This document shows, one piece after another, positions 7,424 to 15,682 of a DNA stretch of 41,332 nucleotides. Where the stretch lies: positions 1-41,332 of the forward strand of contig NZ_JAAVIY010000015.1 in the NCBI RefSeq assembly GCF_014748335.1, written 5' to 3'. The position numbers and the translations under genes were made by a program. The notes beneath the pieces were generated by a model. It had not been told where the DNA came from and did no database searches. It saw only the letters and a list, made by a program, of their open reading frames with translations. Positions within the stretch are counted from its first letter, which is position 1. Every line of letters starts with the position of its first letter. This DNA is from Flavobacterium selenitireducens. Lineage in GTDB: Bacteria > Bacteroidota > Bacteroidia > Flavobacteriales > Flavobacteriaceae.

Positions 7424-7837
7424 ATGAAAAACAAAATTTACGCAATTTTAATAAGCGCTTTCGTGGTATGGCTTTCATCCTTAATTTTCAAAACTTACAA
7501 ACGTAAATTTGAAATTGAAGATAGCGGCGAAACAATAATAGGAAAATATGTCCTTTGTAAAAGTTATCCGAAAACTGGACGACACTACTTCATAATAAAT
7601 ATAAATTACAAGTATTATAAGCTCTATTCTAGCAAAAACCTGCCAGCCGATTTTAAGAATAATATTGGCAAATTCTATAGAATTAAATATCTAAGAAAAT
7701 ATCCCGATATTATCTTCCCGATTTTTGAAAGTGCTGTAATCGACACTTCTGTAATATTAAACTCAGGATTTACAGATAAAATGTTAGATAAGAATTTTAG
7801 ATGGAAAAAGGTAAGGACTTCTGCTAACCGCCGCTAA
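7424..7837 (+). CDS. Small membrane-anchored protein of unknown function (cassette C6)
   Basis: Product of 137 residues. One N-terminal transmembrane segment (IYAILISAFVVWLSSLIF, residues about 4-21), then a Tyr- and Lys-rich soluble part. No recognised domain. The stop codon is the second TAA inside repeat copy 7 (7835-7837), so the last residues (SANRR) are encoded by the repeat and the cassette right end. The IS3 element ends 43 bp upstream, which removes most of the native leader; expression may depend on readthrough from the IS. Strongly AT-rich. Function unknown. Confidence 0.65.
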   Translation: MKNKIYAILISAFVVWLSSLIFKTYKRKFEIEDSGETIIGKYVLCKSYPKTGRHYFIININYKYYKLYSSKNLPADFKNNIGKFYRIKYLRKYPDIIFPIFESAVIDTSVILNSGFTDKMLDKNFRWKKVRTSANRR

Positions 7838-8007
7838 CCGCCATCGCGGGTTTACGGTGAATTGAACCATCAGTTTTTCAAAAGTCGCAAAAACAAGATT
7901 TTTTCTGCTTTGGCAAGCTTGAAAAAATCGTTGATTTTGCTACCTTTCGTCCCGGCAGAGAATAATCTCTCTGGAAGCCGCGACGATCGGTTAGCGGCCT
8001 CACGTTA
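7825..8007 (+). repeat. attC-like cassette repeat, copy 7 (long form)
   Basis: 183 bp, closest to copy 3 (ATCGCGG left, CCGCGAC plus GGTTAGCGG right). It encodes the stop of the C6 gene in its left arm. It contains CTTG-N19-TACCTTTC upstream of C7. The central palindrome reads AGAGAATAATCTCT here. Confidence 0.9.
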
Positions 8008-8060
8008 TGAGCCATTTGGAAATCCGTTTCCAAATCACGACCTTTACAAAAAGAGAAATC

Positions 8061-8294
8061 ATGAATGCCTTAGACCACATTAAAAATAGCCTGATTGATC
8101 GCATTTTAGTAACACAAAATGAAAAGTTACTTGAGGCAATAAGCAATATTTTCGAATCAACTCAGACAGAGGATGTTGTAAATTTAACATCCGAACAAAT
8201 TGAAATGTTGGAGATGAGCGAACAGGATATTGCTCAGGGAAAATATATATCAGAGGATGATCTTTACAAATCTGATAATGAATGGCTGGGTTGA
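8061..8294 (+). CDS. Antitoxin of a RelE/ParE-type pair (cassette C7)
   Basis: Product of 77 residues from the ATG at 8061. The upstream in-frame ATG at 8007 is formed by the repeat-cassette junction and is unlikely to be used. MNALDHIKNSLIDRILVTQN is a helical start, and the second half holds LTSEQIEMLEMSEQDIAQGK and ISEDDLYKSDNEWL, an acidic helical tail typical of toxin-binding antitoxins in Bacteroidetes. It overlaps the toxin gene by 13 bp, so the two are translationally coupled. Assignment rests mainly on position and acidity; there is no clear DNA-binding motif. Confidence 0.78.
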   Translation: MNALDHIKNSLIDRILVTQNEKLLEAISNIFESTQTEDVVNLTSEQIEMLEMSEQDIAQGKYISEDDLYKSDNEWLG

Positions 8295-8608
8295 AATTAT
8301 TTTGGACTGAAACGGCTATTCGTCAAAGAAATTTAATTTTTGAATATTGGATCGAAAGGAACCAGAGTTTCGACTATTCAAGAAAATTAAATTCAAAAAT
8401 CAAAGAGCGAACTGATACTCTAAAACAAAATCCAGAGTTAGGAAAGAAAACGGAATTCAAAAACACCAGAGTTGTATCACTTGGACATTATAGTATATTT
8501 TATCAATTTGACAGTAACACAATAATTGTTACTGGATTTTGGGATAATCGGCAGGAACCGGGCAAACTCTTGAAATTTTTCAAACTTCTAAAATCAAACG
8601 GCTCATAA
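8282..8608 (+). CDS. RelE/ParE-family toxin (cassette C7)
   Basis: Product of 108 residues. LFWTETAIRQRNLIFEYWIE starts the ParE/RelE fold, followed by the helical hairpin SRKLNSKIKERTDTLKQNPE, the strand VVSLGHYSIFYQF, and the C-terminal VTGFWDNRQEP, a signature of this superfamily in Bacteroidetes. RelE members cleave mRNA on the ribosome and ParE members poison gyrase; sequence alone does not decide. It overlaps the antitoxin. The stop TAA is the first triplet of repeat copy 8 (8606-8608). Confidence 0.88.
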   Translation: MAGLKLFWTETAIRQRNLIFEYWIERNQSFDYSRKLNSKIKERTDTLKQNPELGKKTEFKNTRVVSLGHYSIFYQFDSNTIIVTGFWDNRQEPGKLLKFFKLLKSNGS

Positions 8609-8788
8609 CCGCCGCTATCCGCCATCGCTGGTTTAGAGTGATTAGAACCAGAAATTTCCAAAAGTCGCGAAAACAAGATTTTTTCTGCTTTGGCAAGCTT
8701 GAAAAAATCGTTGGTTTCGCTACCTTTATTTCAAAGCAGAGAAAGTTCTCTCCGGAAGGCCGCGACGGCGTTTAGCGGCCTCACGTTA
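8606..8788 (+). repeat. attC-like cassette repeat, copy 8 (long form)
   Basis: 183 bp. The left arm has CGCTATCC instead of CGCTAACC. It supplies the stop codon of the C7 toxin at its first triplet. It contains CTTG-N19-TACCTTTA. The central palindrome reads AGAGAAAGTTCTCT. Confidence 0.9.
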
Positions 8789-8834
8789 GTGGTCATTGCC
8801 GAGCGACTATCAGAATCGACCAAATATATAGAAT

Positions 8835-9275
8835 GTGAGTTTATTTAATTTGTTCAAAAAACACAACCATCCCTCGTTGAATGAAGTGGATGAGCTAAAT
8901 TTATTTGAAAATGATTTACAGAACGATATCTTTCTTGCAGAGGTGGAAAAGCTGAATGACATAAATAAAAAGTTTCAAAAAGGATTTAATCTTCTCCATT
9001 TTGCCTGCGAGTATGACTGCAAAAAATTGGCGAACAAATTAATCGAGCGAAATATTAACATCGAAGAAAGAAATATTTTTGGGAATACTCCCTTATGGAT
9101 AGCTGTATTCAATTCAAAGGGAAATTATGATTTGGTTGATTTACTCCTTTTTCACAATGCAGATCCGAATTCTATCAATAAAGCCGGTAACTCGCCATTG
9201 AAATTTGCTGAAACAATTGGTGATGAAATTTTAATACAGAAACTAAAAAATGCAACGACCACTAACCGCCGCTAA
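8835..9275 (+). CDS. Ankyrin-repeat protein (cassette C8)
   Basis: Product of 146 residues. Ankyrin repeats from about residue 50: GFNLLHFACEYDCKKLANKL, then NIFGNTPLWIAV...LVDLLLFHNADPN, then KAGNSPLKFAETIGDEILIQ. Such proteins bind other proteins; small ones often act as immunity or partner proteins. The start is a GTG at 8835, because the ATG two bases earlier runs straight into TGA. No signal peptide, so cytoplasmic. The stop is the second TAA inside repeat copy 9 (9273-9275), and the last residues are repeat-encoded. Confidence 0.8.
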   Translation: MSLFNLFKKHNHPSLNEVDELNLFENDLQNDIFLAEVEKLNDINKKFQKGFNLLHFACEYDCKKLANKLIERNINIEERNIFGNTPLWIAVFNSKGNYDLVDLLLFHNADPNSINKAGNSPLKFAETIGDEILIQKLKNATTTNRR

Positions 9276-9445
9276 CCGCCATCGCGGGTTTACGGTGAAT
9301 TGAACCAACGGTTTCCAAAAGCCGCAAAAACAAGATTTTTTCTGCTTTGTCAAGCTAGAAAAAATCGTTGATTTCGCTACCTTTCGTCCAAAGCAGACAC
9401 AATTCTCTCCGAAAGGCCGCGACGGCGTTTAGCGGCCTCACGTTA
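9263..9445 (+). repeat. attC-like cassette repeat, copy 9 (long form)
   Basis: 183 bp. It supplies the C8 stop codon in the left arm. Right arm GGCGTTTAGCGG then CCTCACGTTA. The central palindrome is damaged here (CAGACACAATTCTCTCC). Confidence 0.9.
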
Positions 9446-9620
9446 CAGGCAAGCGTTCGCCGGTACAAGAATCAGAATGAAGGTAAACAATAAATGAACA
9501 ATTGCCAACGCTTTGCCAAATTCAAAGCCCACCCACCACCCTACAAGTGAATTTAAGTTGACAGCATACAAGACATCCAAATTTTAAAAACTTAATTTCA
9601 TTAAATTTGACAAAAAATAA
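9446..9620. other. Leader of cassette C9
   Basis: A 175-bp stretch without a gene. It holds the direct repeat TTGCCAA...TTGCCAA (9502-9520) and a TAAATTTG box (9602-9609) matching the Bacteroidetes -7 consensus 12 bp before the ATG. No matching -33 box at 19-20 bp spacing. Probably the cassette's own promoter region. Confidence 0.45.
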
Positions 9621-12173
9621 ATGAACAATACTTCACAAATTTCACAGAATATTGAAAATGGAGACAAAAGTGGAATAATTTCATTCAACGAAGATAAAAG
9701 CCGTATTACTTACCATTGTAATAGAGATTATCAAACAAGTTTCAAAAATCCAGAAGAGAAAGTTAGAGCATCTTATTTTGTAGAACTAGTTCAAACTTAT
9801 CAATATCCTGCAAAACGTATTGACATTGAAATTACGGTTCCCAGAAGAACACCAGAAGACAGAGCAGACATTGTTGTTTATTCAGACGATGAATGTAAAG
9901 AACCATTTTTAGTTGTAGAGTGCAAGAAAGAAGGTATCACAGATGCTGAATTTAAACAGGCAATAGAACAAGCATTTGGAAATGCAAATAGTATTCGTTC
10001 ACAATATGCTTCAGTAGTTGCAGGAAATACCAAGACAGCTTTTGATGTTTCAGGATTTAAGCCAAACGAAAGAGAAAGAAATGTAATTGCTGATATTCCT
10101 GTAAAATATGGCAAGGCACCTAAGTATAAGTTTATCAAAGGCGACAAAGCTAAAGATTTAAAAGTTGTAACGAGAGAAGATTTAATAAGTGCGTTAGAAA
10201 AATGCCACGACACAGTTTGGCAAGGTGGTAAACTTGCACCTACAACAGCATTTGATGAAGTTTCAAAATTATTGTTCTGTAAAATGAAAGACGAAAAAGA
10301 CGGAACTAAAAACAAAGACTTTTATCGTTTTCAAATAGGAACTCATGAGACTGCAGAAGAAGTTGCAGTACGAATTGACGAAATCTATCAAGAAGCTAAA
10401 AAGCAAGACGAAGAAGTTTTTAAAGAAGATATACGACTTGAATCAAAGGTAATTTATAGCGTTGTAGAACACTTGCAGGGTCTGGCTTTAAACAAAACAG
10501 ACCTTGACACCAAGGGCGTTGCCTTTGAAAAATTTATGGTGGATTACTTCAAGGGTAAAATGGGACAATTTTTTACACCTCGCCCTATTATTGAATTTGC
10601 AGTCAAATTATTACAACCCAAACATACCGATTTAGTAATTGACCCAAGTTGCGGTAGTGGTGGTTTCTTGCTTTCTGTTTTAGACTCAGTAAGAAAAGAT
10701 AGTGAAAGTGACTATGAAGAAAAAGAAGCAGACAAAATTTGGCACAAATTTGCAGAAAAAAATTTGTATGGTATTGAGATAAACGACCAAATTGCCCGTA
10801 TATGCAAAATGAATATGATTATTCACGATGACGGGCACACCAACGTAATTAGCACAGATAGCTTAACATTTCTAAAAAATATAAAAAAGCTACATAAAGG
10901 TTTCCAAGAAAATCATTTTGATTTATTATTGGCAAATCCACCATTTGGAGCAACCGTTAGAAAAGTAGAAAAAGAAGAAAAATATCTTGACCAATATAAA
11001 TTAGGGGAAGGCAGACAGAATCAAAAAACAGAAATTTTATTTATAGAAAGATGTATTGATTTTTTAAAAGAAGGAACAGGGAGAATGGGTTTAGTTTTAC
11101 CTGACGGTATTCTTACAAACTCTACTTTAAGCTATGTAAGAGATTTATTGTTGGAACGATGCCAAATCACAGCAATAGTATCTTTACCACAATTTGCCTT
11201 TAGCCATTTTGGTGCAGGTGTAAAAAGTAGTTTGATCTTTGCTCGTAAAAAAGCACCTAGTGAAGTTTTGGAAGATTATACAATTTTTATGGCAATAGCC
11301 GAACAAATTGGCTATGACACAACAGGAAGAGATACTAAAGACAAAAATGACTTATTCTCTAGAGAAAGAATAATTAATGAAGAAGGGAGAGAAAGAGAAA
11401 TAATTCAAGACAATTCCAGAATTCTTGGTTTATTTAGAGATTTTGAAAATAATAATTTGAATGAAATTCCGGAAGATTGGCAATCAAATGTAATTATAAC
11501 AAGATTAAGTGAGCTTGAAAATAAGTTAGATGTTGAAAGCAACATAAAACGAAAAAAAAATAAAAAATTAGTTTCAAAATTCCCTATTAAAACATTAGGA
11601 GAAATTGCTAATTTAAAAAGAGGGCCATTTGGTGGTAGTATAAAAAAAGAAATATTTGTAGAAGATATACCTCAAAACTATCAAGTTTATGAACAATATA
11701 ATGCCATTAATAACGACCCGTACAGAAGTAGATATTTCATTAGGCCTGATGATTTTAAAAGGTTAGAAATGTTTTCTGTTCAAGAAAACGACATACTAAT
11801 GAGTTGTTCAGGAACTATAGGCAAACTTACTATAATACCAAACGACTTTAGAAAAGGCGTAATTAATCAAGCATTGTTAAGAATTCGTCTAACTGATACG
11901 GATGTAGATTTTAGATATTTTAAATTGATATTTTCAAAAGTAATTGAAGAACTTATTAGTGGTAATGAATTATCGTATGGAGGAGTTATTAAAAACATAG
12001 CTTCAGTTCAAGAATTAAAGGAAATTAAAATCCCAATTCCGCCTATTGACGTTCAACTACAAATTGCCGAAAATTACGAAAATGCGATAATTGAACGAGA
12101 AAGAAAAATTGCAGAAGCAAATAAAGAATTAGAGGAAATTAAAAGAAATATTGAAAACCTAATTATTGAGTAA
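9621..12173 (+). CDS. Fused restriction-methylase-specificity protein (type IIG/type I-like, cassette C9)
   Basis: Product of 850 residues with three regions. Residues about 40-190: HsdR-type nuclease fold with Asp83 (RADIVVY) and Glu100-Cys-Lys102 (VVECKKE), a PD-(D/E)XK site. Residues about 290-600: N6-adenine methylase with SAM motif DPSCGSGG at 341-348 and catalytic NPPF at 439-442, preceded by GQFFTPRPI. Residues about 650-850: one type I-like target-recognition domain ending in IKIPIPPIDVQLQIAENYEN and a coiled coil. No helicase domain, so it should cut near its site without DNA translocation, as type IIG enzymes do. Followed three bases later by a HEPN-motif gene. Likely an anti-phage module. 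Confidence 0.88.
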   Translation: MNNTSQISQNIENGDKSGIISFNEDKSRITYHCNRDYQTSFKNPEEKVRASYFVELVQTYQYPAKRIDIEITVPRRTPEDRADIVVYSDDECKEPFLVVECKKEGITDAEFKQAIEQAFGNANSIRSQYASVVAGNTKTAFDVSGFKPNERERNVIADIPVKYGKAPKYKFIKGDKAKDLKVVTREDLISALEKCHDTVWQGGKLAPTTAFDEVSKLLFCKMKDEKDGTKNKDFYRFQIGTHETAEEVAVRIDEIYQEAKKQDEEVFKEDIRLESKVIYSVVEHLQGLALNKTDLDTKGVAFEKFMVDYFKGKMGQFFTPRPIIEFAVKLLQPKHTDLVIDPSCGSGGFLLSVLDSVRKDSESDYEEKEADKIWHKFAEKNLYGIEINDQIARICKMNMIIHDDGHTNVISTDSLTFLKNIKKLHKGFQENHFDLLLANPPFGATVRKVEKEEKYLDQYKLGEGRQNQKTEILFIERCIDFLKEGTGRMGLVLPDGILTNSTLSYVRDLLLERCQITAIVSLPQFAFSHFGAGVKSSLIFARKKAPSEVLEDYTIFMAIAEQIGYDTTGRDTKDKNDLFSRERIINEEGREREIIQDNSRILGLFRDFENNNLNEIPEDWQSNVIITRLSELENKLDVESNIKRKKNKKLVSKFPIKTLGEIANLKRGPFGGSIKKEIFVEDIPQNYQVYEQYNAINNDPYRSRYFIRPDDFKRLEMFSVQENDILMSCSGTIGKLTIIPNDFRKGVINQALLRIRLTDTDVDFRYFKLIFSKVIEELISGNELSYGGVIKNIASVQELKEIKIPIPPIDVQLQIAENYENAIIERERKIAEANKELEEIKRNIENLIIE

Positions 12174-12176
12174 ACG

Positions 12177-13328
12177 ATGAAGATCAGTTTTCAAATAGTT
12201 CATAATTATCAAGCTGAACCTCTTAAAGTAATTGGCAATGCTTTGCATTTAACATTACAAGATGACTTGTATATTGAAATTGATTTAAGAACTACATTAT
12301 ATTTTCTCAAAATTAATCTTAATAGAATTCTTACTTCAAATGAAAGGCTATTATACTTTGATATTGAAATTGACACTTCTGCATATGATTTAACAAAATA
12401 CGATGAATTTATAGAAGGATTTATTTCAAGATTAAAAAGTGAAGTTGGCTTTATTAGAGCTGTAAAGTTTATTGATGAGATTCGCTCATTAGATTATCTT
12501 TCTTATTACAAAGAAATTGCAGAAATTGAAATGAAAATTAGAGAGATTTTTTCTTTTATTTTCTATAATAAATATAAAGCTATTGAAGTTGACAGCTTAG
12601 AAGAATACGAGGTAAAGTATCCAGCTGAAAAGCCAACTAATAAAGAGTTTGAAGATAGAAATGAAAATCCGTTTTTTTATTTCACTTTTACAGGTTATTA
12701 CCAATTTGACAAACCGAAAGAAGTCCCAATAAAAGACATTATTCCTTTAATTCAAACAAACGAACAATATGAAGAATTGAGAAACTATCTTAATTTAAGA
12801 GGCATTTTAGAAGAAAGACATATCGATTTTTTGAAGAAGATTAGAGAAAAATTAAGTTCAATTGAAAGTGTGAGAAATTGTATTGCACACAATAGAGCAA
12901 TCCCGAATAGAGCTGTTGCAAATTATGACAAAACCAAACCTGAAATTTTAAACTTTATTGAAGATTTTTGGATTGAAGAAACAAGAATAGAACAAGAACT
13001 AATAGAAATAGAAAATGAAATCAATTTTGCAGAACAATATTCATACGACAAAATAAATGATTTATTATCAGTCGCTGAATGGAATGAATATAATAATGAA
13101 GTTGTACTACACGACTTTTGGCAGGCAGATACACCTTCTGCCGCTTTTAATACCTTAACAGACTTAAAAACTCATTTGCTTGACATTTCAGATGATACGG
13201 CAGCGGCAAACTTTCCGAGTAATGAAGAAGATAGAGGAACATACGAACAACTTTACAACGGAAAACGATTAGTTGACAAAGCTTTGAACGAATATAAAAA
13301 GGAGTTGATTATTTTAGGGTGGATTTAA
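12177..13328 (+). CDS. HEPN-motif protein of unknown family (cassette C9)
   Basis: Product of 383 residues, starting three bases after the stop of the restriction-modification gene, so it is part of the same operon. It contains RNCIAHNRAIPNRA from residue 233; R-N-x3-H (Arg233 to His238) is the HEPN signature that forms the RNase site in many toxins and defence effectors. The surrounding sequence is helical, as in HEPN. The N-terminal 150 residues are unrecognised. It could be an RNase triggered when restriction fails, or a HEPN accessory without nuclease activity. It ends before the cassette right end. Function inferred from motif and context. Confidence 0.7.
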   Translation: MKISFQIVHNYQAEPLKVIGNALHLTLQDDLYIEIDLRTTLYFLKINLNRILTSNERLLYFDIEIDTSAYDLTKYDEFIEGFISRLKSEVGFIRAVKFIDEIRSLDYLSYYKEIAEIEMKIREIFSFIFYNKYKAIEVDSLEEYEVKYPAEKPTNKEFEDRNENPFFYFTFTGYYQFDKPKEVPIKDIIPLIQTNEQYEELRNYLNLRGILEERHIDFLKKIREKLSSIESVRNCIAHNRAIPNRAVANYDKTKPEILNFIEDFWIEETRIEQELIEIENEINFAEQYSYDKINDLLSVAEWNEYNNEVVLHDFWQADTPSAAFNTLTDLKTHLLDISDDTAAANFPSNEEDRGTYEQLYNGKRLVDKALNEYKKELIILGWI

Positions 13329-13355
13329 ACTGACAATAGTAAATACGCCAGCCTG

Positions 13356-13538
13356 TAACCGCCGCTAACCGCCATCGCTGGTTCAGAGTAATTAGAACCT
13401 AAAATTTCCAAAAGTCGCGAAAACAAGATTTTTTCCGCTTTGGCAAGCTAGAAAAAATCGTTGATTTCGCTACCTTTATTCCAAAGCAGAGAAAATCCTC
13501 TCCGGAAGGCCGCGACGGCGTTTAGCGGCCTCACGTTG
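13356..13538 (+). repeat. attC-like cassette repeat, copy 10 (long form)
   Basis: 183 bp. It ends in GTTG instead of GTTA; the following cassette C10 has the matching change at its far end (CAAC instead of TAAC at 15253), a compensated pair. Internal AT-rich hairpin present. Confidence 0.9.
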
Positions 13539-13642
13539 GCAGAAATCGCCGAGCTACACCAAACTAACCAAGCTCTCCATAACTTAAGAGAAACAGACGA
13601 AAAATTAATTATAAAGTCATAAATTTCGATAATAAAATAATT

Positions 13643-15214
13643 ATGAAAAAATTACTATTCCTTGCCATTTTTTTTTCTACTACATATTACAGTCACGCGA
13701 CCCGATTCTATGTAAACTCTGCCGCCACCGGTAGCAATAATGGGCTGAGTTGGACAAATGCTTATACAAATCTTCAATCAGCTTTTAGCAATGTAATCTT
13801 TGGAGATGAGATTTGGGTCGCCGCAGGAACATATTTTCCCACTGCCACTACAACGAAGACTATTTCATTTGTACTCAAAGATGGAGTAAATGTTTATGGC
13901 GGCTTTAATGGGACAGAAACTTTACTTTCTCAACGTGATATTTTGGCAGCTCCGACTACTCTTTCAGGTGACATTGGAGCACTCGGAGAGTACTTAGATA
14001 ATAGTTATAATGTTGTTAGGGCGAACAATCTTACATCCACAATTTACTTAGATGGGTTCCGAATTTTGAATGGATATGCAAATGGAACAATACGCGGCGG
14101 CGGCCTTTTAATTAGTCAATCAACTGCAGGAAACCTAATTGTAAAAAATTGCCTGTTTTTTTCAAATCGAGCGTTAAATTACGGAGGTGCAATAGGAATG
14201 TTCAATGCCCGTTTAACAATAGAAAATTGTGATTTTCGAAATAATTACGGCCCGGGATCAGGTGGCGCGATTTATAGCGAAACAAGCGGCGCTGAGAACG
14301 ACCTTTATATATCTAATTCCCGTTTTATCGGCAACTCTGGAGATCAAGGCGCTTGCATCGGAGTCGGCGGTAATTTTGATGAAATAATTATTGACAGGTG
14401 TGTATTTACAAATAACACCGGAGGGAATTATATTATTGAGGTTGACGGATTTAACTTTGGACGAATCTTTAATTCATTGTTTGTAGGTAATAATTTGGAC
14501 GAAGGCAGCGGAAATGTTGTTTACATCAATGAAGCTCAAAATATTACTACAGAAGACTTTGAAATGATTAATACAACAATTGCAAACAACATCAATACTT
14601 ATCAATTTGGAATTAGTGGAGAAATGGTTTTCTTAGACAAACCATATTATAAAATTTATAATTCCATTATTTTTGGGAATACACCTTATCAAGGTAGACA
14701 AGTAAATCCTGATCGAATAATAAAGAACTCAATTATTCAAGGGGGCTATTCAAGTGGCATAAATATTCTTGACTTAGACCCGTTATTTGTAAATCCAAAT
14801 AACAATTATTCAGAGGCGTTCGATGCCGCGCTTTTTGATTATCACTTACAGTCAAGTTCACCAGCCCAAAATGCAGGTAATAATATGTATGTTAACGCGT
14901 CATACAACTTTGACTTAGATGGAAATTCGCGAATTGATCAAAGCATTGTAGACCTTGGTGCGTACGAGTCTAGCTTTCTGAAGATTGATTCAATCATCAA
15001 CGCCACATCTGCTTTTCAATATATCAATTCTGAGAATAAAATTTATATTACAGATTCTGAATTTAGTTTTAACCAAAAACTATCAATATTTTCCGCAACT
15101 GGTTCACTTATAAAAACCATTATTATTGATTCGGAACAAATTCAATTAACTTTGCAGCCGGGAATTTATTTTCTTAAAATTCGTGAAAACGTGGGAAAAA
15201 TTTTAGTTCAGTAA
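13643..15214 (+). CDS. Secreted right-handed beta-helix protein with T9SS-like C-terminal tail (cassette C10)
   Basis: Product of 523 residues. Signal peptide MKKLLFLAIFFSTTYYSHA. Next comes FYVNSAATGSNNGLSWTNAY, the usual opening of Bacteroidetes surface parallel-beta-helix proteins, followed by repeated Asn- and Gly-rich coils with GGAI/GGGL turns. A LDGNSRIDQSIVDLGAYES motif marks the helix end. The last about 75 residues (SEFSFNQKLSIFSATGSLIK then TLQPGIYFLKI) look like a T9SS type A sorting domain, which would send the protein across the outer membrane. It is an unusual cargo among defence and toxin-antitoxin cassettes; a role in adhesion or phage-receptor change is possible but not shown. 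Confidence 0.85.
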   Translation: MKKLLFLAIFFSTTYYSHATRFYVNSAATGSNNGLSWTNAYTNLQSAFSNVIFGDEIWVAAGTYFPTATTTKTISFVLKDGVNVYGGFNGTETLLSQRDILAAPTTLSGDIGALGEYLDNSYNVVRANNLTSTIYLDGFRILNGYANGTIRGGGLLISQSTAGNLIVKNCLFFSNRALNYGGAIGMFNARLTIENCDFRNNYGPGSGGAIYSETSGAENDLYISNSRFIGNSGDQGACIGVGGNFDEIIIDRCVFTNNTGGNYIIEVDGFNFGRIFNSLFVGNNLDEGSGNVVYINEAQNITTEDFEMINTTIANNINTYQFGISGEMVFLDKPYYKIYNSIIFGNTPYQGRQVNPDRIIKNSIIQGGYSSGINILDLDPLFVNPNNNYSEAFDAALFDYHLQSSSPAQNAGNNMYVNASYNFDLDGNSRIDQSIVDLGAYESSFLKIDSIINATSAFQYINSENKIYITDSEFSFNQKLSIFSATGSLIKTIIIDSEQIQLTLQPGIYFLKIRENVGKILVQ

Positions 15215-15252
15215 TAATTATTGTGAATAACTGTACGTGGCGAGACTTCTGC

Positions 15253-15379
15253 CAACCGCCGTTAACCGCCATCGCTGGTTTACGGTTAATTGAACCAATT
15301 TTTTCCCATAACTTCGTTTTCGTTCGGCAGAGAATGCTCTCTCCGGAAGGCCGCGACGGCGTTTAGCGGCCTCACGTTA
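15253..15379 (+). repeat. attC-like cassette repeat, copy 11 (short form)
   Basis: 127 bp. It begins CAACCGCCGTTAACCGCC instead of TAAC, matching the GTTG at the start of the same cassette (13535). Otherwise like copies 1 and 5, with a central AGAGAATGCTCTCT. Confidence 0.9.
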
Positions 15380-15390
15380 CCAGAAAGCCA

Positions 15391-15437
15391 TTTGGAAATC
15401 TCAACACAAATACGTACATTTGAAAATAAAATACGTA
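15391..15437 (+). promoter_or_regulatory. Promoter and candidate operators of the C11 toxin-antitoxin pair
   Basis: TTTG (15391-15394), a 20-bp spacer, then TACATTTG (15415-15422), a good Bacteroidetes promoter. Two ATACGTA sites (15410-15416 and 15431-15437) bracket the -7 box, as expected for autorepression by the RHH antitoxin. The promoter begins inside the 15-nt cassette left end. Confidence 0.6.
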
Positions 15438-15439
15438 TC

Positions 15440-15682
15440 ATGACAACTAAACTCACATTGACCGTCGAAAAAACGATAATCGAAAGAGCCAAATCTTACG
15501 CAAAAAATACTGGTAGAAGTTTATCTGAATTGATAGAAAATTATTTAGAATCGATTACTCGAGACAACGGAGAAAATGAACTTTCGCCAAAACTCAAAAA
15601 AATTGTCGGAGCCGTAAATCTTCCAGCAGATTTTGATGAAGATACAGAATTACGATCGGCAATGGAAAAGAAACACTTATGA
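15440..15682 (+). CDS. RHH-type antitoxin, DUF6364-like (cassette C11)
   Basis: Product of 80 residues from the ATG at 15440, chosen because the promoter lies just upstream and the longer in-frame ORF reads through the repeat. MTTKLTLTVEKTIIERAKSY plus GRSLSELIENYLESIT is a ribbon-helix-helix domain, close to the C4 antitoxin (shared LIENYL and SIT). The acidic tail is the probable toxin-binding part. It overlaps the toxin gene by 4 bp (ATGA). Expected to silence the PIN toxin and repress the operon through the ACGTA palindromes. Confidence 0.85.
   Translation: MTTKLTLTVEKTIIERAKSYAKNTGRSLSELIENYLESITRDNGENELSPKLKKIVGAVNLPADFDEDTELRSAMEKKHL

Noticed and set aside
9878..10315. Reverse-strand ORF within the restriction-methylase gene
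   Set aside because: A shadow of the long forward gene with recognised motifs; no start signal or homology.
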